The position numbers were made by a program, and so were the translations under genes. The notes below the pieces were generated by a model. It was not told the origin of the DNA and made no database searches. It was given only the letters and a program-made list of their open reading frames with translations. Positions 30,940-36,980 of a stretch of 43,910 nucleotides of DNA are shown one piece after another; positions within the stretch are counted from its first letter, which is position 1; each line of letters begins with the position of its first letter. The stretch comes from a virus: the IMG/VR virus record IMGVR_UViG_3300011445_000036, positions 1 through 43,910 of that record. One strand, written 5' to 3'.

Positions 30940-31163
30940 TGAAAATTAAATGTTTTAAAGTTCAAGATCGCGATAGAGTACATTGGCCATGCGGTTGGGT
31001 ATTAAATATATCTACGAAAAAGTTTTGGTTTCATTCTCAATGGAATTTTCATTATAAATGGATTATACCCTCGAGAACATGGGGTATCTTTAGGTTAAAC
31101 AAGCCCCATCACGGTTTAGAATGGAACCTCAGACGTACTGCTGGTATACTTATACGAACATGA
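30939..31163 (+). CDS. Hypothetical Trp-rich protein, 74 aa
   Basis: 74 residues, basic, unusually rich in Trp (seven by count), with patterns such as HWPCGWVLN and KWIIPSRTWGIFRL. Probably a small beta-type domain. Coupled to the previous gene by an overlapping TAATGA. Function unknown. Confidence 0.5.
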   Translation: MKIKCFKVQDRDRVHWPCGWVLNISTKKFWFHSQWNFHYKWIIPSRTWGIFRLNKPHHGLEWNLRRTAGILIRT

Positions 31164-31170
31164 GATAATA

Positions 31171-31518
31171 ATGAAACCATCATCAGCTAAACAAAAAGGA
31201 AGAAACTTTCAAAAACAGATAAGGGATCTAATTATTGCTAATTTTCCGCTAATGCCTGATGATGTAAGAAGTACTAGCATGGGAGCCTCTGGAGTAGATA
31301 TATTATTAAGTCCTGCTGCTAGAAAGTTTATGCCATTTGATATAGAATGTAAGAATGTAGAAAGAACAAGTATATGGCAATGTTGGGAACAGACGATAAG
31401 TAATAGTAATCAATATAAACCATTACTGTTTATGAAACGTAACAATCAGGAGCCTTTGGCAGTATTACGGGCACACGACTTATTTGAACTACTGAAAAAG
31501 GTATCAAAAGATGACTAG
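31171..31518 (+). CDS. Small PD-(D/E)XK-type nuclease
   Basis: 115 residues. AKQKGRNFQKQIRDLI at the N-terminus, then GASGVDILLSP (Asp43) and FDIECKN (Glu59, Lys61) give the D-X(n)-E-X-K catalytic pattern of the restriction-endonuclease fold. It resembles small phage nucleases that act as junction resolvases or helper endonucleases in replication. Substrate not identifiable by eye. Confidence 0.72.
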   Translation: MKPSSAKQKGRNFQKQIRDLIIANFPLMPDDVRSTSMGASGVDILLSPAARKFMPFDIECKNVERTSIWQCWEQTISNSNQYKPLLFMKRNNQEPLAVLRAHDLFELLKKVSKDD

Positions 31519-31678
31519 TTTTATTATGAAAGTCATAAAGAAACAAGAAATTAGAAAATGTTTATATAATTGTATTTTTTATAGACATTTTTATAATGGT
31601 ACTAAATTACAAGAGGCAGAAAAAGAATATACTGGATTAGGATATAAGATTCTTTCTATTAAAACGTATCATAACTAG
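31511..31678 (+). CDS. Hypothetical protein, 55 aa
   Basis: 55 residues, basic and aromatic (KCLYNCIFYRHFYNGTKLQEAEKEYTGLGYKIL). ATG overlaps the nuclease stop by 8 bases (ATGACTAG). Function unknown. Confidence 0.48.
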   Translation: MTSFIMKVIKKQEIRKCLYNCIFYRHFYNGTKLQEAEKEYTGLGYKILSIKTYHN

Positions 31679-31687
31679 GATAGACTA

Positions 31688-32467
31688 ATGACTAATGTAT
31701 TTAAAAATATACAAAAACAACTAAAAAAGGATAAATCCTTATTATTTTGGGATATTGAAACTAGTCCTATGTTGTTATGGGGCTTCTCTTTGGGTGAGAA
31801 TCACATTGGTCATGAGCAAATAGAAAAAGAATCGAAGGTTATTACAATACAATGGATGTTTGAAGGGGATAAACATGTATCGTATTTAACTTGGGATGAG
31901 AATCAAGATGATAAAACCATGCTTAAAGATTTCTCGAAAGTCCTAGACACTGCTAAGATTGCTATTAGTCAGAATGGTAGGGAATTCGATCATAAAGTCT
32001 TAAGATGGCGTATGAATGTCCATCAATTACCGCCCTTAAAGAATGTACAAATATTAGATACTTATCAACTCTCTAAATCTGCATTTAAACCTGCTTGTCA
32101 TAAATTAGATTATAAATCAAAGGTGTATGGTGTTGGTGGTAAAATACCGATGAAAATGCAAGATTGGATTAATGTTGTTAAGAAAGTCCCCGGTGCATTA
32201 GAAAAGATGATTAAATATGGCTGTAAAGACGTTCCTGACCTTAGAACCATGTTTTGGAGAGAACTCCCTCATTACCCTAGATTACCTGTATCTTTAGCTA
32301 GATTAGTGTTTCCTGCTGATAAAGTGAAGGATATTAGGGAATTTTGTCCAAAATGTGCTGTAAAACGTACACGTAAATTTGACATTGTACCTACCACCAT
32401 CTATAATAAAGCTATGTTCAAATGTATTAATTGTAGTCATACATGGGTAGATAATAGGAGAATATAA
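31688..32467 (+). CDS. DnaQ/RNase H-like 3'-5' exonuclease with zinc ribbon
   Basis: 259 residues. LLFWDIETSPMLLWGFSLG (Asp22, Glu24) is the first exonuclease motif; ISQNGREFDHKVLRWR the second; YGCKDVPDLRTMF the third. The C-terminus carries a zinc ribbon with CPKC (220-223) and CINC (246-249) before HTWVDNRRI. This combination resembles YprB-type RNase H-like nucleases with an added DNA or RNA-binding finger. Its 3' end is partly duplicated about 270 bases downstream. Confidence 0.75.
   Translation: MTNVFKNIQKQLKKDKSLLFWDIETSPMLLWGFSLGENHIGHEQIEKESKVITIQWMFEGDKHVSYLTWDENQDDKTMLKDFSKVLDTAKIAISQNGREFDHKVLRWRMNVHQLPPLKNVQILDTYQLSKSAFKPACHKLDYKSKVYGVGGKIPMKMQDWINVVKKVPGALEKMIKYGCKDVPDLRTMFWRELPHYPRLPVSLARLVFPADKVKDIREFCPKCAVKRTRKFDIVPTTIYNKAMFKCINCSHTWVDNRRI
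32379..32407 (+). promoter_or_regulatory. Perfect-consensus sigma-70 promoter inside the DnaQ-like gene
   Basis: TTGACA (32379-32384), exactly 17 bases, TATAAT (32402-32407), near the 3' end of the exonuclease gene. It would transcribe the small-gene block and the ClpP-like/SbmA-like genes to the right. Confidence 0.6.
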
Positions 32468-32667
32468 TGAAATCTGATACGAAGGAGGTGCTATGGGTAT
32501 TCGCTGGCTGTTTGTTTCTAGCCAGTATAATGGGTATCGTCATATATTCAACACCTGCGACAAAACAAGCAGTTATTTATTGTGGCTCTTTGGGCAGGGT
32601 GACTATGCAATATACTGGGACACTAGAAGTTTCTGAACATTGTAAAGTGTTAGTACAGGAGAAATAA
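32467..32667 (+). CDS. Membrane or exported small protein, 66 aa
   Basis: 66 residues: a charged N-terminus, a hydrophobic helix (VLWVFAGCLFLASIMGIVIY, which contains Cys15), then a polar domain with two further Cys residues. Could be membrane-anchored with a periplasmic part. Function unknown. Confidence 0.52.
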   Translation: MKSDTKEVLWVFAGCLFLASIMGIVIYSTPATKQAVIYCGSLGRVTMQYTGTLEVSEHCKVLVQEK

Positions 32668-32668
32668 G

Positions 32669-32722
32669 ATGACTTTAAGAGCAGAAACAATATTGTTAGC
32701 CCTAGAGGCCATACGTGGATAG
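32669..32722 (+). other. Very short ORF, 17 aa, at the duplicated tail
   Basis: ATG at 32669 with AGGAG upstream encodes MTLRAETILLALEAIRG and stops at 32722, inside the second repeat copy. It is probably the start of a small gene cut short by the duplication. Evidence for it being functional is weak. Confidence 0.3.
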
Positions 32723-32738
32723 ATAGTAGGAGAATATA

Positions 32739-32927
32739 ATGACTTCCAGAGATCGAGAGATACAATTAGCTTTGGCTGCTGGACATATACCTTTTAGCAC
32801 GTTTAAACGCTCAACACCTATTCAACGTGGTGGTAAAGTGTATACAGATTTATTAGCTAAGATGTGGACTACTGATTCTTGGGATGAATTAATTAGATTA
32901 CATAAGCAAATGCATGAGGTTACTTAA
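32739..32927 (+). CDS. Hypothetical protein, 62 aa
   Basis: 62 residues: DREIQLALAAGHIPFSTFKRSTPIQRGGKVYTDLLAKMWTTDSWDELIRLH. The beginning resembles small phage proteins with an 'A.G.IPFSTFK' segment, but no named family is certain. Ribosome site AGGAGAA comes from the repeat. Function unknown. Confidence 0.55.
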   Translation: MTSRDREIQLALAAGHIPFSTFKRSTPIQRGGKVYTDLLAKMWTTDSWDELIRLHKQMHEVT

Positions 32928-33121
32928 TGTATATTTGTGTGATATGTAAACAACCAATGGTTTATGAACGTAAAGCGTTTGATCCTGTGCCTTTGTGTGA
33001 ATATTTTCGGAAACAATTTGAGGCACATACACAAATAGAATGTGATAATCGATTATTGATTCAAAAACGAAACTGGCACACTTTACGAGACTGGTTGGGT
33101 CTCTTTAGGAGAACTGGATGA
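32927..33121 (+). CDS. Zinc-binding-type hypothetical protein, 64 aa
   Basis: 64 residues: CVICKQP at 4-10, then PLCEYFRKQF and ECDNRLL give further Cys/His candidates for a zinc site. Basic C-terminal half with Trp residues. Shares the TAATG overlap with the upstream gene. Function unknown. Confidence 0.52.
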   Translation: MYICVICKQPMVYERKAFDPVPLCEYFRKQFEAHTQIECDNRLLIQKRNWHTLRDWLGLFRRTG

Positions 33122-33186
33122 TTGAAGTAGTTATTATATTGGTAGCCGTCTTAATGTTAATAGCCATTAATCTGGATAAATCATAA
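33118..33186 (+). CDS. Tiny membrane peptide, 22 aa
   Basis: 22 residues, a single hydrophobic helix (MIEVVIILVAVLMLIAIN) with a DKS tail. Overlaps both neighbours (ATGA before, TAATG after), which is the main support. Confidence 0.4.
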   Translation: MIEVVIILVAVLMLIAINLDKS

Positions 33187-33374
33187 TGAGTACAAGAAAT
33201 TCAACAATAGAACAATGGGAAGTTGCCGATCAAGTACTTGATTATTTGACTAATGATGGTAAAATATCTCCTGTTGAGAAGAAGAATATTAAGGCTAGAT
33301 TAGGAACATTGATTAATGATTTTTATGAATTTGAATCTACATTAGATAAATTAAGAGAATTGGCAAATCTATGA
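33186..33374 (+). CDS. Hypothetical acidic helical protein, 62 aa
   Basis: 62 residues, helical and acidic (EQWEVADQVLDYLTNDGKISPVEKKNIKARLGTLINDFYEFESTLDKL). The DYLTNDGKIS segment looks like an EF-hand-type loop but without the full ligand set. Function unknown. Confidence 0.52.
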   Translation: MSTRNSTIEQWEVADQVLDYLTNDGKISPVEKKNIKARLGTLINDFYEFESTLDKLRELANL

Positions 33375-33637
33375 AAACTGCGAACTGTCCAGATTGTAAT
33401 AGAGTACTAGCCACGCGGTTAAATGATACTGATTTAAAGTTAGGGTACATAGATTTAATTTTAAGCCATAAATGGGTTGAAAAAAGATGTGAATATGAGA
33501 ATCATAAAACTAGAAATCAATTAAGATTTAGATTAAAGAGAGCTAAACGTAGATGGGTTGGTTTAAGTTTTCCTTTAATTAATTGGATTAATTTTTATTT
33601 ATTAGGTAGTGCTGAGCGAAAGTGGTTAACTAAATAG
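33371..33637 (+). CDS. Hypothetical basic protein, 88 aa
   Basis: 88 residues with an N-terminal CPDC (6-9) and a later Cys (in VEKRCEYE). A strongly basic middle (RFRLKRAKRRW) is followed by a hydrophobic stretch (VGLSFPLINWINFYLLG). Could be a nucleic-acid or membrane-associated protein. Function unknown. Confidence 0.5.
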   Translation: MKTANCPDCNRVLATRLNDTDLKLGYIDLILSHKWVEKRCEYENHKTRNQLRFRLKRAKRRWVGLSFPLINWINFYLLGSAERKWLTK

Positions 33638-33646
33638 GAGATTGCA

Positions 33647-33814
33647 ATGAATACATATAACTTTAATAGTAACAAACCTTCTCATGCCTTGACGCCCTTA
33701 GGTGAAGCATTACTTGAATTAAATACTACACTAAAGACTTTGACTAAAGAAATACAACAGTTTAGAGGAGATTTACAAAAACAAAAAGATAAGTCTAATG
33801 GGTTTTTATTTTAA
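33647..33814 (+). CDS. Coiled-coil-like small protein, 55 aa
   Basis: 55 residues: a polar N-terminus, then a long helix (EALLELNTTLKTLTKEIQQFRGDLQKQKDK) with heptad spacing. TAGGAG lies before the ATG. Function unknown. Confidence 0.5.
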   Translation: MNTYNFNSNKPSHALTPLGEALLELNTTLKTLTKEIQQFRGDLQKQKDKSNGFLF

Positions 33815-33825
33815 AGGAGAGTAAT

Positions 33826-34017
33826 ATGAAAACATTTCTACAAACATTTTGTGTTTTAAGTCTAGGGGGCGTATGTTTAGCAGGATTCGTAGGGTTACTT
33901 TTCCTAATAGGAACATATATTACAACGCCTTGGATTGGATTAACTATATTTACTCTTATAATAATTATAGCACTAAGTGCAGGCGAAGCCCTGGTAAAAA
34001 CATTAGGAGATAAATAA
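33826..34017 (+). CDS. Two-TM membrane protein, 63 aa
   Basis: 63 residues with two hydrophobic helices (FCVLSLGGVCLAGFVGLLFLIGTYI and WIGLTIFTLIIIIALSAG) and a short charged tail. AAAGGAGAG is the ribosome site. Function unknown. It may be holin-like, but the lysis genes recognised lie elsewhere. Confidence 0.52.
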   Translation: MKTFLQTFCVLSLGGVCLAGFVGLLFLIGTYITTPWIGLTIFTLIIIIALSAGEALVKTLGDK

Positions 34018-34018
34018 C

Positions 34019-34141
34019 ATGAAAACAGCAGCATGGTTTATATTGTATGTAACTGTAGTGGTAGGGGCAATCTTTGTATCAGTCTCTTTACCACGTTCTT
34101 TTCATCCTGAATTTAATCTAATCTCAGCTCCACAGGAATAA
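34019..34141 (+). CDS. Tiny membrane peptide, 40 aa
   Basis: 40 residues: one N-terminal hydrophobic helix (AAWFILYVTVVVGAIFVSVSL) and a short polar end. One base separates it from the previous stop and from the next ATG. Function unknown. Confidence 0.45.
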   Translation: MKTAAWFILYVTVVVGAIFVSVSLPRSFHPEFNLISAPQE

Positions 34142-34142
34142 A

Positions 34143-34799
34143 ATGAGTCTATCGAAATGGGTATTGCCTATTGCTGCTATTATCTTAGGTCTAGTATTAA
34201 TCTCTGGGCGTATTGATATTAATTTACAGCATAACCTTCATTTACCTAAACAAATGGTAAATGAGCCTATTATTGAAACTCATATGGGCGTATTCGGTAT
34301 TGCGAATATCTATGATGTATATATACCGGTAGTATTTAATCATGAAATGAGTCTCGTTAGTATCAAACAATTAGTCAATAATGCCTCGGTTTTAGATACT
34401 GTTCGATTTCATATTGCGGGAGACGGTGGCGGTGTTGATATGGTATTAGGTCTTATTAATACTGTGAAAGCTACGAAAGCCCATACTGTTATGATTGTAG
34501 AACGTCCTAGTTATTCTGGAGCTGCTTTCTTGGCTGTATCAGGTGATGAATTAATCATGAGACCTTTTACATATTTAATGTTTCATACTAGTAGCGCAAT
34601 GAATGTTAATTGTGCGGATCAAAAAGGAATGGATCGAGCAGAAACAGCAGACGCTGTCTGTAAAAAAATGATTTCTAATCATATGTGGAACTTAGAAAAG
34701 TTAATTGATTCTTTTATTAAAGTATCTGCTGAAGAAAAGGCGGCCATTAAAGCAGGATTTACAGTTGTTATTCCTGCTGAAGTATTAGATAAACGCTAG
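34143..34799 (+). CDS. Membrane-anchored ClpP-fold (SppA/ClpP-like) protein
   Basis: 218 residues. One N-terminal membrane helix (6-21) is followed by a ClpP/crotonase-type domain: VRFHIAGDGGGVDMVLGLINTVKATKAHTVMIVE, then RPSYSGAAFLAVSGDELIMRP (Ser125 in the nucleophile position) and YLMFHTSS (His148 in the catalytic His position). The domain would be periplasmic. A membrane-linked serine peptidase cutting envelope proteins or signal-peptide remnants is one reading. A similar protein is encoded on the opposite strand at 36222. The acidic member of the triad is not obvious. Confidence 0.7.
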   Translation: MSLSKWVLPIAAIILGLVLISGRIDINLQHNLHLPKQMVNEPIIETHMGVFGIANIYDVYIPVVFNHEMSLVSIKQLVNNASVLDTVRFHIAGDGGGVDMVLGLINTVKATKAHTVMIVERPSYSGAAFLAVSGDELIMRPFTYLMFHTSSAMNVNCADQKGMDRAETADAVCKKMISNHMWNLEKLIDSFIKVSAEEKAAIKAGFTVVIPAEVLDKR

Positions 34800-34809
34800 A
34801 GGTCATTAT

Positions 34810-35415
34810 ATGTGCCTATTTCTATTACGGTTAGTAAAACATCTTAGTATTTATCTACTAGTATTACTGCCTTTAGAATTAATAGGTGCAGTCATTGGTG
34901 GGTTATATTTATTCTTTACTCCTTTACATAAAGGTGCCTTGCCTAAATGGTTAAATTGGTATAATAATTATCATGATGAATATCCCGGAGAACAATGGGA
35001 GTTATATAATTGGTTGTTCTTTAGAAACCCATTAAATATGTTTCAATATACATATTTAGGTTATACATGTCCAAGTTGGACTCTTCCTACATATGTTTCG
35101 TATGGAGGCAGAGGTAAAAAAGATTGGCCGCATGTTAGAGATTCAGCAGTTGTTATAGGTTCTCCAGTTGGAGATGGGTTACGAGAAGGTTTTCAATATA
35201 TTGAATATCAGCATTATTGGCATTGTACTCTTTTAAATCCTCGTGCACATATTACAGCTTATAGTTATTATTTTATTTGGAAATATACAATACAAGGGGT
35301 CAATAAGTGCGTACGGTTTAGATTAGGCCATAAATTAGATGAAAAACCTGTGCCTGGTAAAACTTATCAATGGGTTCTGACGTTTAGCCCGGGCACAACT
35401 TATACGGGAGAATAG
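34810..35415 (+). CDS. Membrane-anchored protein of unknown function, 201 aa
   Basis: 201 residues: a long hydrophobic N-terminus (about 12-36) and then a large aromatic-rich domain (PKWLNWYNNYHDEYPGEQWELYNWLFFRNP, GFQYIEYQHYWHCTLLNP, YYFIWKYTIQGV, YQWVLTFSPG). This resembles a family of phage proteins of about 200 residues with a W.RWFDN-type motif after the membrane helix, but I cannot name it firmly. Flanked by the ClpP-like and SbmA-like genes, all membrane-linked. Confidence 0.6.
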   Translation: MCLFLLRLVKHLSIYLLVLLPLELIGAVIGGLYLFFTPLHKGALPKWLNWYNNYHDEYPGEQWELYNWLFFRNPLNMFQYTYLGYTCPSWTLPTYVSYGGRGKKDWPHVRDSAVVIGSPVGDGLREGFQYIEYQHYWHCTLLNPRAHITAYSYYFIWKYTIQGVNKCVRFRLGHKLDEKPVPGKTYQWVLTFSPGTTYTGE

Positions 35416-35416
35416 C

Positions 35417-36235
35417 GTGTGGGTACTTCTGCTCATTGGTTCTATTATTATAGAAGTTGGACTAACCTGCCTAATACCTCACTCTAAGGGGTATTTCTTT
35501 AATCTTATCGAAGCCCATAATTCCACCCTTATTTGGATAGGATTAGCTTATTATTTCGGTAATATCTTCGTTTTAGAGCTATTTCAGACCTTTAAACCTT
35601 ATTCAATTATACGATATGCCTTAGAACGCCGTTTAAAGCTCACCACGACGTTTAATTCTATACCCCCTACCTACACCTCTATTAGTAACTTTGCGCAGCG
35701 TATACAAGAGGATATTAAGCTTTATTTACAGAATAGTATCTCCGTCTATACAGAATATGCTATTTCGGGGTTAATTGTAGTCTATCTATTAATAACTCAT
35801 CATACTGAGTATATTCTTATAGGATCAGCTATCCTATATAGTCTACTCTTTGTGGCCATTGCCTATCTGTTTAAACCACGACTCGTCAAGACTGAAAAGA
35901 CTATGCAACAGAATGAAGCACAATTTAGATTAGATATTAATAACCTAGGATTTGGATTATTACCTGAAGTTCTTTTGAGCAATAAAAAAGCCGCTAATGT
36001 GCGGCTATCATATGGTATTTTTAATAAAACTCAAACAGCTATAATGTTGGCTTTACCTTATATCGTATTACTACCTTTCTACCTTAAGAGTACGATTACT
36101 TTAGGTTATTTGATGGAAATTGCCACAGTGTTTGATTTGTTAGTATTAAATATGGCGATTATTATTAATCTATTTCCTTTCCTAGCACAGGCTAAGGCTT
36201 CTAAAGAACGTATTGATGAGCTTAATCATAAGTAA
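35417..36235 (+). CDS. SbmA/BacA-like transporter-fold membrane protein
   Basis: 272 residues from a GTG start with GGGAG upstream. Several hydrophobic helices. Between them are NFAQRIQEDIKLYLQNS (the 'QRIQED' signature of SbmA/BacA and related ABC transmembrane domains) and EKTMQQNEAQFRLDINNLG (like the 'E..FR..L' coupling helix). The C-terminus reads LPFYLKSTITLGYLMEIATVFDLL...AQAKASKERIDEL, similar in layout to SbmA. There is no ATP-binding domain here or next door, as expected for SbmA. SbmA imports antimicrobial peptides. The phage role is unknown. The gene overlaps the convergent ClpP-like gene by 14 bases. Confidence 0.55.
   Translation: MWVLLLIGSIIIEVGLTCLIPHSKGYFFNLIEAHNSTLIWIGLAYYFGNIFVLELFQTFKPYSIIRYALERRLKLTTTFNSIPPTYTSISNFAQRIQEDIKLYLQNSISVYTEYAISGLIVVYLLITHHTEYILIGSAILYSLLFVAIAYLFKPRLVKTEKTMQQNEAQFRLDINNLGFGLLPEVLLSNKKAANVRLSYGIFNKTQTAIMLALPYIVLLPFYLKSTITLGYLMEIATVFDLLVLNMAIIINLFPFLAQAKASKERIDELNHK
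35981..36006 (-). terminator. Rho-independent terminator of the right-hand late operon
   Basis: The minus strand reads AGCCGC-ACATTA-GCGGCT followed by TTTTTTATT: a perfect 6-bp GC-rich stem, 6-base loop and U-run. It lies antisense inside the SbmA-like gene, about 215 bases past the end of the last minus-strand gene (36222). Confidence 0.85.
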
Positions 36236-36731
36236 CGTATACGTCTTCTCCTGCTAAGACATGATCCCAAATATATTGATCGACATAATCTCCACAGTAG
36301 CGTAAAAAGGCTTTGGTATCGTCTATATACGCTGCTCCAGTAAAGCTATCTCTAATCATATGAAACATCATGAATGCACCTGGTCTCATAATCCACTTAT
36401 CCGCTGAACAAGCGGCAATTGCATGCATACTATAATTTCCATCTTTTAATATAAATATAACTTGTTTATGTCCCTGAGCTTTAAAATTTTCAACTGAATC
36501 TATAAATGTTCTGCCCATGCTGACTAATCCGCCAGTACCAGTACTATATATTGTTAGTTGTTTCGCCTTACATACATTGATAGCATGAATCACAGCATCC
36601 CATTCAGGACTATAATTACGTTGGAATTTAGTCGGTAAAGTGAGATTACAGGCAGAGGTATTAGCTGAGGCCACAGTACCTGCCAATAATAGACCTATAA
36701 AAAGTAAAATACTAAAAACGATTGCTTTCAT
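36222..36731 (-). CDS. Secreted ClpP-fold protein
   Basis: 169 residues. A signal peptide (KAIVFSILLFIGLLLAGTVASA) with a likely cleavage after Ala24. The mature domain has LTIYSTGTGGLVSMGRTFIDSV, then KDGNYSMHAIAACSADKWIMRP (Ser101 at the ClpP nucleophile position) and FMMFHMIRDS (His124). This matches the layout of the protein at 34143, so both are ClpP/SppA-type folds sent to the envelope. It is the last gene of the minus-strand late operon and may act with virion entry or lysis. Confidence 0.68.
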   Translation of the reverse strand: MKAIVFSILLFIGLLLAGTVASANTSACNLTLPTKFQRNYSPEWDAVIHAINVCKAKQLTIYSTGTGGLVSMGRTFIDSVENFKAQGHKQVIFILKDGNYSMHAIAACSADKWIMRPGAFMMFHMIRDSFTGAAYIDDTKAFLRYCGDYVDQYIWDHVLAGEDVYVTYD

Positions 36732-36734
36732 ATA

Positions 36735-36971
36735 TTACTCAGGTTTGGGATAAAGATCTTTAATAGCTTGAATATCTGCTTTCCAGCCATCAAGACCCTC
36801 ATGAAAAATCTTATCAAACTGTTCACCTATTGGAGGATAAGCTCGAATTCTATTTCGCAACCATTCCTGTGAATCAATAAGTACTCTAGCAGCCGCCCAT
36901 TCGGCTAGTTGTGCGGTCTCTTCTTCAGGCGTTAATTGTACAACTACTCCATTTACAATTTTTGTTAACAT
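36735..36971 (-). CDS. Small tail-fibre-associated protein
   Basis: 78 residues: LTPEEETAQLAEWAAAR, then RIRAYPPIGEQFDKIFHEGLDGWKADIQAIKDLYPKPE. The 'YPPIGEQFD.I' pattern is common in small proteins encoded next to phage tail fibre genes, possibly chaperones or fibre partners. It follows the fibre gene in the operon with a 9-base gap. Confidence 0.65.
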   Translation of the reverse strand: MLTKIVNGVVVQLTPEEETAQLAEWAAARVLIDSQEWLRNRIRAYPPIGEQFDKIFHEGLDGWKADIQAIKDLYPKPE

Positions 36972-36980
36972 ACGAACCTC

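Larger units (their letters stand above)
32438..32742 (+). repeat. Imperfect direct repeat: duplicated gene tail
   Basis: The 33 bases at 32438-32470 recur at 32710-32742 with 3 differences. The first copy encodes HTWVDNRRI and the stop of the DnaQ-like gene plus the ribosome site and start of the next gene. The second copy, read in the equivalent frame, encodes HTWIDSRRI and a stop, then the start of the gene at 32739. It looks like the relic of a duplicated zinc-ribbon gene end that now supplies a ribosome site. Confidence 0.65.
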
